The position numbers and the translations under genes were made by a program. A model generated the notes under the pieces. It ran no database searches. It had not been told where the DNA came from and saw nothing but the letters and a program-made list of their open reading frames with translations. From Chloracidobacterium sp. UBA3360 (GTDB lineage: Bacteria; Acidobacteriota; Blastocatellia; Pyrinomonadales; Pyrinomonadaceae), in NCBI GenBank assembly GCA_002360555.1, contig DEQS01000048.1, positions 1 through 51,504 on the forward strand: DNA of 51,504 bases, in the 5' to 3' direction. How positions within the stretch are numbered: the stretch's first letter is position 1; each line of letters opens with the position of its first letter. This document shows, one piece after another, positions 35,560 to 44,058 of this stretch.

Positions 35560-36381
35560 CTATTTAAAGGTCTGGCACTGCCGCATATCGCCGGATTTAA
35601 ATCCCATCGCAAAATATTGGATCCGCTGCTGTGCCGAGCCGTGTGTGAACGAATCGGGTATGACGTAACCCTGCGTACGTTTCTGGATCATGTCGTCGCC
35701 GACCGCCGCCGCCGCACGTATGGCTTCGTCGGTGTCGCCGGGGTCGAGACGGCCTTGTTTTTGTGCAAAATTTGCCCACACTCCGGCGTAACAGTCAGCT
35801 TGTAATTCGAGCGCGACCGACAGACGGTTGTTCTCACCAGCACTCTGCACCTTGCTCATCGTGCCCGTCAGATTTTGGATGTGATGGCCAAATTCGTGGG
35901 CAATGACATATGCCTGGGCGAAATCGCCGGGGGCTTTGAACTCACGCCGCAGCTCGTCAAAGAACGCAAAATCGAGATACAGTTTATAGTCGCCCGGACA
36001 ATAGAAAGGGCCGCTCGCCGCCGTTGCGTAACCGCAGGCTGACGAGATCTGGTTGGTAAAAAGCACGAGCTTTGGAGCTTTGAATTGTGTACGAGACTGG
36101 GCTGGTAGGATCTGTTTCCAGGCGTCCTCAAGATTACCCATGATCGCACCGGCAAACTGTCGGTTCTCATCCTGCGACACAACTTTATTCGCCGCCGTTC
36201 CTGGCTGAGGCACCTCGCTGCCGGTCGGCGCGTTTTGCAGCAACTGGCTCGGGTCGCCGCCGCAGAGATATATCGCGAGCGCGAGTATGATCACGCCGAC
36301 ACCTCCGCCGCCGACCGCCAACCCGCGTCCGCCGCGACGATCCTCTACATTGTCACTTTGCCGCTGATCTCTCCAACGCAT
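35560..36381 (-). CDS. YpfJ-type neutral zinc metallopeptidase
   Basis: A 273-aa protein with one membrane anchor (about 22-40, Gly/Val/Ile-rich) and the zinc motif HEFGHH at 162-167. The preceding FAFFDELRREF and following GTMSKVQSAGENNRLSVALELQADCYAGVWAN regions match the YpfJ family of predicted metallopeptidases, in which the distal Glu is the third ligand. The family is broadly conserved with no established substrate. AAGGAG lies upstream of ATG 36381. It is divergent from the HU gene across a large nested palindrome. Confidence 0.92.
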   Translation of the reverse strand: MRWRDQRQSDNVEDRRGGRGLAVGGGGVGVIILALAIYLCGGDPSQLLQNAPTGSEVPQPGTAANKVVSQDENRQFAGAIMGNLEDAWKQILPAQSRTQFKAPKLVLFTNQISSACGYATAASGPFYCPGDYKLYLDFAFFDELRREFKAPGDFAQAYVIAHEFGHHIQNLTGTMSKVQSAGENNRLSVALELQADCYAGVWANFAQKQGRLDPGDTDEAIRAAAAVGDDMIQKRTQGYVIPDSFTHGSAQQRIQYFAMGFKSGDMRQCQTFK

Positions 36382-36435
36382 ATTTGCTTTTGCTCCTTAT
36401 AAAAACGTGACCTGATTTTATCACCTTAGCAATAC

Positions 36436-36526
36436 GGGCGGAAACGCGAGTGTGAACGAGCGTGCGTCTTATTGGAATTCTACCACCGTATAACACGCAC
36501 GCTCCCTAACGGTCGCGTTTCAGCCC
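36436..36526. repeat. 91-bp nested palindromic element
   Basis: The outer stem pairs 36436-36449 with 36513-36526 (13 of 14 positions). Two 8-base non-pairing blocks (36450-36457 and 36505-36512) follow symmetrically, then an inner stem pairs 36458-36472 with 36490-36504 (14 of 15). The loop contains GGAATTC. The symmetry around an internal loop suggests a folded RNA or an extragenic palindromic repeat rather than a random dyad. It lies in the 261-bp gap between the YpfJ-type gene and hupB-like gene, upstream of the HU promoter. Confidence 0.88.
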
Positions 36527-36552
36527 AATCACACAAAATTCATCGCAAAATC

Positions 36553-36582
36553 TTGACATAGACGGACTTAGAGGATTATGAT
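36553..36582 (+). promoter_or_regulatory. Sigma-70 promoter of the HU gene
   Basis: TTGACA (36553-36558), an 18-base spacer and TATGAT (36577-36582). The leader is about 53 bases and ends in a strong GGAGGAA ribosome-binding site. Confidence 0.75.
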
Positions 36583-36642
36583 TCAGGGGCGTTTTAGTTT
36601 AGGTTTTCTCGCCTGTGCTTTTAATGGCCGTTGGAGGAAATA

Positions 36643-36915
36643 ATGATCAAACTAGACATTGTAAATATGGTTGCTGACCGGACCGGCGTGCCTAAGCAAA
36701 AGGCAGAGCAGGTGGTCGATTCGCTATTTGAGGCTATGAAAGATGCACTTGCTCAGGGCAAGCGTATCGAGCTGCGCGGGTTTGGCGTGTTTGTGGTAAA
36801 GGCACGAAAACGCGGCGTTGGCCGCAATCCGCGAACCGGCGAAGAGGTGCCGATCCCGGCTGGCAAGACCATCAGATTCAAACCCGGTAAAGAGCTTTCG
36901 GCAAAAGCTGTCTAA
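36643..36915 (+). CDS. hup: HU-family histone-like DNA-binding protein
   Basis: A 90-aa nucleoid protein. The N-terminal helices (IKLDIVNMVADRTGV) and the arm sequence GRNPRTGEEVPIPAGKTIRFKPGKELS are typical of HU/IHF; the Pro in the arm would insert between bases to bend DNA. The start at ATG 36643 follows GGAGGAA by a normal distance; a TTG at 36631 is less likely. A terminator hairpin follows. Whether it acts as HU or IHF cannot be told. Confidence 0.95.
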   Translation: MIKLDIVNMVADRTGVPKQKAEQVVDSLFEAMKDALAQGKRIELRGFGVFVVKARKRGVGRNPRTGEEVPIPAGKTIRFKPGKELSAKAV

Positions 36916-36943
36916 TTAGCCCCGGCTGACCCTTTAGATCACT

Positions 36944-37000
36944 GATCGTAGACCGCAAGGTGCTCGTACAGTACCGGAGCGCGGGGCTACGATCTTTTTT
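36944..37000 (+). terminator. Intrinsic terminator after HU
   Basis: GATCGTAG (36944-36951) pairs with CTACGATC (36987-36994), extended by CCGC/GCGG with a small bulge, and T6 follows at 36995-37000. A second small hairpin (GCTC/GAGC) lies inside the loop. The next gene starts five bases later. Confidence 0.82.
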
Positions 37001-37005
37001 ATTAC

Positions 37006-38025
37006 ATGACCGACCCAGAGCAGATCTCTCCCGAACATTTTACCGACCCGCCCCGACCGACCGCGCTTGCCTACGCCAAGCATCTGGCTCTGCTTGCCCT
37101 GACATTTTGCACGGCGACGATCGCGGGCACGTTGTTTCCGTTTGGCCAGAACGCGTCGATTCCCGCAGACGATCCGCAGACGTTGAACGAGGTGATGCAG
37201 TTTATTTTTACGCTGCCGTCGCGATACGCGGTCTTTTTGGTCGATGCGATCCAGAAGATATTTACCGATACGGCGACGCTGACGTATGGTTTGAGCTTTT
37301 CGTGCTCGCTGCTATTTATTCTGATCTGCCACGAGATGGGCCATTACATCGCATGTCGAATTTATAAGGTTGATGCGACGCTGCCATTTTTTATCCCAAC
37401 ACCGCCGATGATCGGGCCGGCAGGCACGTTTGGGGCGTTTATCAAGATCCTCTCGCCAATGCCCTCGCGAAAGGCGGTGTTTGACATCGGTGTCGCCGGG
37501 CCGATCGCGGGATTTATTGCTCTATTGCCGGTCGCATTTCTCGGCATTTGGACAATGGAACCTGCGGCCGCCGAGCAGCTTGCGAGCCCGAGCGGGCTTG
37601 TTTTTGCCGATCCGCTATTTATGCGGCTGCTCGGCTTTGCTCTCGGTCACGATCCGGCGGTGAGCGTCGGAAATGCGTTTTACTTTGCCGGATGGGTCGG
37701 CCTGCTTGTCACGGCATTGAACCTCATCCCGTCTGGCCAACTCGACGGCGGCCACGCGATATATGCCGTGCTCGGCGAAAAGGTGCATTATTGGACGGGC
37801 CGTATCGCCTTCGCAATTATGGCGACGCTGTCGGTTGCCGGAATGTATTTTTTCGGCAGCCCAAGCGGGTTTCTTATCGCGATCATCTTAGGCGTGATGA
37901 TGCGTGTTCCTCATCCGAGTCCGCTTGATCAAACGCCGCTGGACGCAAAAAGGAAGGCCGTGGCCTTCTTTACTCTCTTGATATTTGTACTGTGTTTCGT
38001 ACCGTTTCCTATTCAAATAAACTAA
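37006..38025 (+). CDS. Site-2-type membrane metalloprotease (M50-like)
   Basis: A 339-aa polytopic membrane protein with about seven hydrophobic segments. The first zinc motif HEMGHY (near 109-114) and the second zinc-binding motif LDGGHA (near 246-251) are both present, as is FIPTPPMIGPAGTFGA between them. This matches the site-2 protease/plant EGY1-like branch without a PDZ domain. It may process a membrane-bound regulator or signal peptide remnants; no target is nearby. It follows the HU terminator closely and ends before a tandem-word palindrome. Confidence 0.9.
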   Translation: MTDPEQISPEHFTDPPRPTALAYAKHLALLALTFCTATIAGTLFPFGQNASIPADDPQTLNEVMQFIFTLPSRYAVFLVDAIQKIFTDTATLTYGLSFSCSLLFILICHEMGHYIACRIYKVDATLPFFIPTPPMIGPAGTFGAFIKILSPMPSRKAVFDIGVAGPIAGFIALLPVAFLGIWTMEPAAAEQLASPSGLVFADPLFMRLLGFALGHDPAVSVGNAFYFAGWVGLLVTALNLIPSGQLDGGHAIYAVLGEKVHYWTGRIAFAIMATLSVAGMYFFGSPSGFLIAIILGVMMRVPHPSPLDQTPLDAKRKAVAFFTLLIFVLCFVPFPIQIN

Positions 38026-38030
38026 GAAAA

Positions 38031-38102
38031 TAGCCACAAAAGGCACATAATGCACAAAATCAGATCTCGATCGGTTTGTGTCTTTTGTGCCTTTTGTGGC
38101 TA
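38031..38102. repeat. Tandem-word palindrome, copy 1 of a two-copy family
   Basis: The 17-base arms TAGCCACAAAAGGCACA (38031-38047) and TGTGCCTTTTGTGGCTA (38086-38102) pair perfectly; an inner CACAAA/TTTGTG adds six pairs, with a five-base block that does not pair. It starts six bases after the protease stop codon. A second copy lies at 47966-48033 in the same orientation, with arms about 93 percent alike by eye (26 of 28 and 24 of 26) but an unrelated loop. Convergent genes flank it. Confidence 0.92.
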
Positions 38103-38110
38103 ATTAATTG

Positions 38111-39091
38111 CTAGGTCACTGCTGCCGGCAAAAGTCCCTTTATTTCCTTGACCATCTTCTCCACATCCTCTTGTCCGTCGATGGCGATCATGAAGAAATC
38201 GTAGCTCGTCTTAAAGCAGACCATGCCGTTGCCAAAGAACCAGACGCCTTCGAGCAGCGGGTTGCCGCCGATGATCGAGCCGATCGGAAAACCTGTGACG
38301 ACTGCAGGATTGAGGACGTTTGTCATCATCACCGCACCGGATGCGAATGAGAATGCTCCGAGCAGAGGTGCTCCGATGCGGGTGGCGATGTCGCGTTCGA
38401 AATTGACCCGTTCAGCGTCGGCATCTGAAAGCTGGCCTTTGGCGATCATGTCCTCGCGGCGTTTGAGATAGCCGTTAAAACTCTCGGCCAGCTTTTTGAC
38501 CGAATAGGTCGGGATCGCGCTGTTAAGGAGCCAATGCGAACTGATCCCTGTAAAAATGATCCCGAGGCCGGCTCCGACAGCCATTGACGCACCGGTCGTC
38601 GCGGCTCGCATCGGGTCTTCGGCGGCCCAGTCGGCGGCTTTTTTGGCGGACTTTAATCCCGCGTCGAGTGTCGTCGAAAGCGATGAGCCAAAGCCCACAA
38701 CCTTAGCGACACGTTTGGCATTTGTGCCGACGGTGTCGCTGGCGTCAACAAAAAAATCTCCGGCCTTTTCGGCCGTATCAACGACTACGCCGCCGGTTTT
38801 TTTTCCGGCATCGACTGCTACATCGCGAACAGGTTCGCTCGCGTTCCAGGCGGTTTTTGCTGCTCCGCTTGCAGTATCGATCGCCGATTCCGTCAGATCG
38901 ACAGCTTTTTTGCCCAGCTCGGTTTTCTCGGCCTCGGTCTTGACGTATTCGGCACCGGTTTTGGCGGCATCGACGACGACGCGGGCTCCGCCCTCGATCT
39001 TTTCCTTAATCCCAAGCTGCGAATCTATCTCTTCGAGCTTATCGGTCGCCTTTTTGGTCCATCGGTCAAACGTTGATTTGTAATCGTTCAT
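38111..39091 (-). CDS. Hypothetical protein with LEA-like N-terminus and membrane C-terminus
   Basis: A 326-aa protein. Residues about 1-160 are Ala/Lys/Asp/Glu/Thr-rich amphipathic helix with 11-mer-like repeats (DAAKTGAEYVKTEAEKTELGK, with similar units after it), resembling LEA/apolipoprotein-like stress proteins. The C-terminal half has two to three hydrophobic segments (about 170-190, 248-270 and 285-310) and ends with a short charged helix. I do not recognise a named family. An AAGGA site precedes the ATG. A role in protecting membranes under drying or osmotic stress is possible but not shown. Confidence 0.78.
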   Translation of the reverse strand: MNDYKSTFDRWTKKATDKLEEIDSQLGIKEKIEGGARVVVDAAKTGAEYVKTEAEKTELGKKAVDLTESAIDTASGAAKTAWNASEPVRDVAVDAGKKTGGVVVDTAEKAGDFFVDASDTVGTNAKRVAKVVGFGSSLSTTLDAGLKSAKKAADWAAEDPMRAATTGASMAVGAGLGIIFTGISSHWLLNSAIPTYSVKKLAESFNGYLKRREDMIAKGQLSDADAERVNFERDIATRIGAPLLGAFSFASGAVMMTNVLNPAVVTGFPIGSIIGGNPLLEGVWFFGNGMVCFKTSYDFFMIAIDGQEDVEKMVKEIKGLLPAAVT

Positions 39092-39195
39092 AACAATCCT
39101 TTTTTAATACAAAACTTCATACAAAAATACGTTTTTTTCGTGTGGATTGTTCGCTGGCTTTTGCCTTATGCTAATCTTTCTTTCATCGAACGGAT

Positions 39196-39396
39196 ATGCC
39201 TATTGTAAAGTGCCCCAATTGCGGCAAAGAGACAGAATTTACCGGTAACGAATTTCGGCCGTTTTGCTCCGAGCGTTGCAAGTTGCTCGATTTTGGTGCT
39301 TGGGCGGACGAGGAATATAATCTGCCGACTGAGGAATCGAGCTTGACCGACGAGGATCTCGACGCCATCGAAAAGGCCCAACAGGAGAGAAAATGA
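39196..39396 (+). CDS. yacG: DNA gyrase inhibitor YacG
   Basis: A 66-aa zinc-ribbon protein. CPNCG (residues 6-10) and FCSERCKLLDFGAWADEEY supply the four Cys ligands and the family's diagnostic segment. YacG binds GyrB and blocks DNA binding in E. coli. The last codons overlap the next gene by four bases (ATGA). Confidence 0.92.
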   Translation: MPIVKCPNCGKETEFTGNEFRPFCSERCKLLDFGAWADEEYNLPTEESSLTDEDLDAIEKAQQERK

Positions 39397-39662
39397 CCAA
39401 CTATATTTTATTTTTTGACGCCGCACCGAGCGGGCCGGCGTTCTGGGCATTTTCTGCGGTCGTTTTCGTGATGATATGTATCGCCGTTGCAATAACGGCG
39501 TTTTTGCTGCTCAGAAAAACACTAAAAATGGCGTTTCGCATGGCTATCGTCGGCGTCATTTTGCTGATCGCAATTGTCGGCGGCATTGCCGCTCTCTATC
39601 TTGGCTCAAGTTCGGAGCGTCCGCGTCCCGGACCGAGACCTTCCTCACCAACACGCCGTTAG
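39393..39662 (+). CDS. Small two-helix membrane protein
   Basis: An 89-aa protein with two hydrophobic helices (about 18-41 and 47-70) and a short Arg/Pro/Ser-rich tail (SERPRPGPRPSSPTRR). It overlaps yacG by four bases and ends eight bases before the MFS gene, so it is probably co-transcribed with both. No family recognised. Confidence 0.72.
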   Translation: MTNYILFFDAAPSGPAFWAFSAVVFVMICIAVAITAFLLLRKTLKMAFRMAIVGVILLIAIVGGIAALYLGSSSERPRPGPRPSSPTRR

Positions 39663-39670
39663 CGCCGTTT

Positions 39671-40906
39671 ATGACGCCCATCGAACCTGAAATCAAGACA
39701 GGCCGATTGAGCCGTTACCGCAAGCTCCCGCGAAATGTCATCGCGTTGAGCTTTGTCGCGTTTTTAAACGACGTTTCGAGCGAGATCATTTATCCGGTTC
39801 TGCCCGCGTTTCTCGCGCTCTCGCTTGGGGCCTCGCCATTTGCGATCGGCTTGATCGAAGGCTTTGCCGAATCCATTGCCAGCATTTTAAAACTCTTTTC
39901 CGGCTATCTTAGCGACCGTTTTGGCACGCGTAAGCTGCCCGTGTTTCTCGGCTATTCGCTGGCAGCTATCACACGCCCGTTTCTCGCCTTTGTCACAAGC
40001 TGGCCCCAAGTGCTGGTCGTGCGAATGACCGACCGCGTTGGGAAAGGCATTCGCGGGGCTCCGCGTGACGCTCTGATCTCAGAGAGCGTGCCGAAAAATC
40101 AGCGGGGATTTGCCTTTGGATTTAACCGTGCGGCAGATCATCTCGGGGCGGTATTTGGGCCGGTCGTCGGGTTTATGCTGCTCGCCTATTTTGCGGTCGA
40201 TTCGAGTAATCCGACGATCCGTGAATACCAGCAAGTCTTTCTCTTTGCATCTGTTCCGGTTGTACTCGGTTTGTTGGTCATCGCATTTGTCGTTCGCGAA
40301 GACCCAAAACCGCACGCGGCGGTCGAGGCTCCGACGCTTTCACTCAAAGGATTTGACGGCAATTTCAAACGCTTTCTATGGGTCATCGCCCTGTTTACGC
40401 TCTCAAATTCGACCGACGCATTTTTGCTGCTGCGTGCGGCCGATGCCGGTATCTCGCCGGTCGTGCTGCCGCTATTGTGGATGACGCTGCATGTGAGCAA
40501 GGTCGTCAGTTCGCTGATCGGCGGCGACCTATCGGATCGACTCGGCCGCAAACAAGTCATTATTGCAGGTTGGTTGGTGTACGGGTTTGTCTACGCGGGG
40601 TTTGCTTTCGTCAATTCACCGTGGCAAGCGTGGGCTCTATTTATCATTTACGGCGTGTATTTTGGCCTGACCGAAGGTGTCGAAAAAGCCTTTGTCGCCG
40701 ATATGGTGCCCGAAAATAAACGCGGCACCGCCTATGGCCTGTACAACCTCGCTTTTGGCATTACTGTGTTCCCCGCTTCGCTATTGTTCGGACTTGTTTG
40801 GAGTAAGTTTGGGGCCTCTACGGCGTTTCTCGCAAGTGCTTGCGTTTCGATCCTCGCGATCCTGCTGCTGACGACGGTTAAAACCGAGTCAGAACCCCCT
40901 GCGTGA
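39671..40906 (+). CDS. MFS transporter
   Basis: A 411-aa protein with twelve predicted membrane helices. The loop motif DRVGKGIRGAPRDALI and the DVSSEIIYPVLPAF start are typical of a drug/metabolite-proton antiporter branch (DHA-like). ATG 39671 is chosen; the long upstream reading frame is an artefact. The stop codon TGA and the last six residues (ESEPPA) lie inside the palindrome at 40887-40973. The substrate is unknown. Confidence 0.88.
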   Translation: MTPIEPEIKTGRLSRYRKLPRNVIALSFVAFLNDVSSEIIYPVLPAFLALSLGASPFAIGLIEGFAESIASILKLFSGYLSDRFGTRKLPVFLGYSLAAITRPFLAFVTSWPQVLVVRMTDRVGKGIRGAPRDALISESVPKNQRGFAFGFNRAADHLGAVFGPVVGFMLLAYFAVDSSNPTIREYQQVFLFASVPVVLGLLVIAFVVREDPKPHAAVEAPTLSLKGFDGNFKRFLWVIALFTLSNSTDAFLLLRAADAGISPVVLPLLWMTLHVSKVVSSLIGGDLSDRLGRKQVIIAGWLVYGFVYAGFAFVNSPWQAWALFIIYGVYFGLTEGVEKAFVADMVPENKRGTAYGLYNLAFGITVFPASLLFGLVWSKFGASTAFLASACVSILAILLLTTVKTESEPPA

Positions 40907-40973
40907 GCGGGGTGCCAGATCGTAGAGGATAGTTCGACATACGGGCCGCCCGCTAACGCAGGCGGTTCTGACT
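40887..40973. repeat. Palindrome spanning two convergent stop codons
   Basis: AGTCAGAACC (40887-40896) pairs with GGTTCTGACT (40964-40973), and CTGCGTGAGCGGG (40899-40911) with CCCGCTAACGCAG (40949-40961; 12 of 13). The left arm provides the last six codons and the TGA of the MFS gene; the right arm overlaps the TAG stop of the M48 gene (40972-40974). The 37-base centre is not palindromic. It may terminate both transcripts, but its fit with two stop codons suggests an element inserted into gene ends. Confidence 0.9.
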
Positions 40974-42378
40974 AATCGTTCAACCGGATCGAGTTGAGCA
41001 TATTCTTAAATGCATAGGAATAGCTATTCGACTCGCTTTGCGGGACGACGGTCGCGACGTAAAAGACTCCGCCGTTTCGCAAGCTAGCCGTGTAAATCGT
41101 GACGATCTCGGTTTGGTTTGTCAGCGGCGAACGGCCCGTAAGCTGTGTCGAATAGCCCTCTCGGCCCGCAACATAGACCTGTGACCACCGGTTTTGCTGG
41201 CGAAGGTACGAATTGCCCTGGAGCAGGCCGTTGACCAAAGCCTCAGAATCACGGCCAAGGTCGTTAGTTTGCGAAGTCATTACGCCAAACATCGCTCCTC
41301 GCGTAATGCCCTGATCGCCGTACGCTCCCTCGGGTGCGAACTGAACATCATCCTGACTCGCAAACTCGCGCCAGTTTGACGGCACATTCACACGCAGCCA
41401 GCTGGAACCGGTGTAAGACCGGACGCGGCTCGACGGATATTGGACGCTGTTTGTATAGCGTCCGCCTGAGGTCGGATTATTTTGCCCCTGACCCTTCTCA
41501 GCCTCTTTTTCGATCTGCGCCATAGTCTTTGCCTTAGGCATCGCTCGAAATCTAGCTTGGATGCGTTCGAAATCGCGTGTGATCTTGATCGGGTTTGGCG
41601 AGACGTTTAGATACTGAGCCTCTTTGTTGATCGCCTCATAGCGGTTGCCGGGATCGGGGTGGCTGCTGATCCATTGCGGCCCTCCGCCGCCCTTTTCCTG
41701 CTGCTGAATGGTGCGGAAAACATTTGCCAGATCGCGCGGATCGTAGCCCGCATTTGCCATGATCTGTGCTCCGAGCGTGTCGGATTGTGATTCATAAGCA
41801 CGGCTGTATTTTGTCATCCACGCCGCGGCACCGAGCATGCCCAATTGAGCACCGGCATCGCCGCCGAGGATCGCACCGCCAATTATCATTCCAAGCATAC
41901 CGAGGGTGTTTTTTGCGCTGCCCATCTGCGTCTGCTGAGCGGTCGCGTGACGGAGAGCGACGTGGCTGATCTCGTGGGCCATAACGCCCGCCATTTCTCC
42001 TTCGTTCTTAGCGTTTTCGATCATGCCGCGATTGACGTACATCGGGCCGCCGGGCAAAGCAAATGCATTGATATCGCTCGCGTTGACCCATTTGAAACGG
42101 TAATTGAAAGCGGGTTGATTGAACTGCGGCGGGATGGCGGCGACCAGACGGCGGCCGACTCGCTCGATATACGCCGTGGCGTCAGCATCGTTAATGATCG
42201 GAAACTGTTTCTCGATCTCACGCGAAGCGTCGCTGCCGAGCTTGATGTCGTCCTGAACCTTGTACTTATTCTTTGGCGCGATGATCCGTGTCTGAGCGAT
42301 CATTGCGATCGGCAGGGTCCACATAGCGGCGATCATTGCCGCCGACACTATCCGCTTTCCAAAACTGTGCTTGTTCAT
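40972..42378 (-). CDS. Secreted M48 metalloprotease with C-terminal beta domain
   Basis: A 468-aa exported protein. Signal peptide 1-28 (ending MIAQ). The zinc motif HEISH at 136-140, with the third ligand Glu197 (YESQSDTLGA), shows an active M48 enzyme like BepA/LoiP, which degrade misassembled outer membrane proteins. The Gln-rich linker is followed by a C-terminal domain (about 330-468: WLRVNVPSNWREF to FKNMLNSIRLND) that looks like a Mog1/PsbP-type fold. ATG 42378 has a GGAGG site six bases upstream; an earlier start (42429) is less likely. Confidence 0.9.
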   Translation of the reverse strand: MNKHSFGKRIVSAAMIAAMWTLPIAMIAQTRIIAPKNKYKVQDDIKLGSDASREIEKQFPIINDADATAYIERVGRRLVAAIPPQFNQPAFNYRFKWVNASDINAFALPGGPMYVNRGMIENAKNEGEMAGVMAHEISHVALRHATAQQTQMGSAKNTLGMLGMIIGGAILGGDAGAQLGMLGAAAWMTKYSRAYESQSDTLGAQIMANAGYDPRDLANVFRTIQQQEKGGGGPQWISSHPDPGNRYEAINKEAQYLNVSPNPIKITRDFERIQARFRAMPKAKTMAQIEKEAEKGQGQNNPTSGGRYTNSVQYPSSRVRSYTGSSWLRVNVPSNWREFASQDDVQFAPEGAYGDQGITRGAMFGVMTSQTNDLGRDSEALVNGLLQGNSYLRQQNRWSQVYVAGREGYSTQLTGRSPLTNQTEIVTIYTASLRNGGVFYVATVVPQSESNSYSYAFKNMLNSIRLND

Positions 42379-42610
42379 AAATCCCTCCGAAACTTTCAGG
42401 TGTAGTGACGATTCTAATGCGTAAGACATCCGAACGCCAATACGCTAAATTGCCGGTGTTTCGATGACGGGCGCGCGAATGCGCGTTCGCCCGAAAAGCC
42501 GTGCGGTAAAAGTTATCAAAATGTTAACAACGTGTTACACGCCCGGCCCTCAGCCAAACCCGGCAAAAAAATTTAAGTATTATGTAACCTATAAAGTATC
42601 TGCTCTCGAC

Positions 42611-42616
42611 TATAAT
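42611..42616 (+). promoter_or_regulatory. Candidate -10 element before phoU
   Basis: A perfect TATAAT ends 15 bases before the phoU ATG, so the leader would be very short. No clear -35 and no Pho box were recognised. The 253-bp gap between the M48 gene and phoU also holds a GC-rich dyad (GGGCG...CGCCC near 42470-42494). Confidence 0.45.
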
Positions 42617-42631
42617 CGTGGCTTGCAATAT

Positions 42632-43366
42632 ATGAGCGAAAATACTCAGCGGGCGGCGTTTGGGCAGATACCAGTAAAAACTGGTCCCGTGGGCCACGCT
42701 GATATGGATCATCGTGAGATCGATGCACAACTAGAATTATTACGCGACCGCGTCTTGCTGCTCGGCGGCAAGACCGAGGACGCGGTGCATCGTGCGATGC
42801 GCTCTTTGACCGAGCGCGACAGTGATCTGGCCCGGAGTGTTTGCGAAGCTGACGAACAGATCGACCAGATGGAGCTCGAGATCGATCAGCTCAGCATCGA
42901 GATACTGGCGTCGCATCAACCGGCCGAGCACGACCTACGGCTGGTCGTCTCCGTCGCAAAGATCACGCCGATACTCGAACGCATCGCCGATCACGCGACG
43001 AGCATCGCCGAGGCCGCGATCATTCTAAACAATGAGCCGCAGATCGACAGCTATGTTGATTTTTCGATGATGGCGGATATCGCGGCGGAAATGCTGCGTG
43101 AGGCTTTGAACGCATTTACGTCGGAGGATGCGGCGGCTTCGAGGGAAATAATCGCCCGCGACCTGACGCTCGATAAATGCTATGGCCGCGTGTTTGACGG
43201 GCTGATCGAAACGCTGGTAAAAAATCCGGCGGCGGCAAATGGAGCCGCTCGATTGCTCTTTGTCGCAAAGCACATTGAGCGTATCGGCGATTATGTAAAA
43301 GACATCTGCGAGCTAAACGTCTATTTGACCGAGGCGGTATTCATAAAACACAGCCAGGGCAATTAG
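42632..43366 (+). CDS. phoU: Phosphate signalling protein PhoU
   Basis: A 244-aa all-helical protein with two PhoU repeats (about 25-115 and 130-225), each holding the E/DxxxD metal-binding pattern (ERDSDLARSV, VCEADEQIDQ and RDLTLDKCYGR). PhoU restrains phosphate signalling and transport. ATG 42632 is preferred over a longer frame from 42464, which would cross the -10 box. In this cluster it precedes a DUF47 protein and a Pit transporter rather than the Pst system. Confidence 0.92.
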   Translation: MSENTQRAAFGQIPVKTGPVGHADMDHREIDAQLELLRDRVLLLGGKTEDAVHRAMRSLTERDSDLARSVCEADEQIDQMELEIDQLSIEILASHQPAEHDLRLVVSVAKITPILERIADHATSIAEAAIILNNEPQIDSYVDFSMMADIAAEMLREALNAFTSEDAAASREIIARDLTLDKCYGRVFDGLIETLVKNPAAANGAARLLFVAKHIERIGDYVKDICELNVYLTEAVFIKHSQGN

Positions 43367-43433
43367 ACATAATTTTTATGTTCGCATATATTTAGGTTCT
43401 CAATTCAAAACTTGGTACCGGAGAGAAAAGAAA

Positions 43434-44051
43434 ATGGCTTTTAGCTTTTTGCCGAAAGAAGACCACTATTTTGCGTTATTTTCGCAAATGACCGTAAAGA
43501 TACAAGAGGCAGCCGCTCTACTCGTTGAGCTCATGCAGGGTTCGGATGAAAATTTTGATGCCTTGTCAAAAAAGATCAAGAGCGTAGAGCACGAATGCGA
43601 CGAGATCACCCACAGTGTCACCACAAAGCTCAACAAATCGTTTATCACGCCGTTTGACCGCGAAGATATCTACACGCTGTCCGTTGCGCTAGACGACGTT
43701 TGCGATTACATCGACGCGGCTGCCCGGGCCGTTGTAATGTATGACATTCACGAGTCTGATCCGTTTGCCGTGGAGCTCGCCGTTGTACTGGAGAAACAAG
43801 CGGTAGAGATACACGGGGCGGTTTCTCACCTTAAGACGGCCAAAGGTATGGAGCACAATCTGCTTGAGATACAGAGATTAGAAAATGATGCAGATGAGAT
43901 CTATTTCCGTGCGATGGCGGCTCTTTTCAAAAATTCAGATGCCGTAAAGATCATCAAGTGGAAAGAACTTTACGAGATCCTCGAGCACGGTACCGATAGA
44001 TGCGAAAGCGTCGGCAACATAATCGAAAGCATTGTATTGAAGCACAACTAA
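43434..44051 (+). CDS. DUF47 Pit-accessory protein
   Basis: A 205-aa helical protein of the DUF47 (YkaA/PhoU-like) family. The MAFSFLPKEDHYFALF start and EHECDEITHSVTTKLNKSFITPFDREDIYTL segment are typical. Members sit beside Pit transporters and are thought to control them. A GGAGAGAAAAG site lies upstream of ATG 43434. It follows phoU by 68 bases and precedes pit by eight bases. Confidence 0.9.
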   Translation: MAFSFLPKEDHYFALFSQMTVKIQEAAALLVELMQGSDENFDALSKKIKSVEHECDEITHSVTTKLNKSFITPFDREDIYTLSVALDDVCDYIDAAARAVVMYDIHESDPFAVELAVVLEKQAVEIHGAVSHLKTAKGMEHNLLEIQRLENDADEIYFRAMAALFKNSDAVKIIKWKELYEILEHGTDRCESVGNIIESIVLKHN

Positions 44052-44058
44052 CGCCGAT

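Noticed and set aside
42464..42631. N-terminal extension of PhoU
   Set aside because: The extension crosses a TATAAT box, has no PhoU similarity and is basic and irregular.
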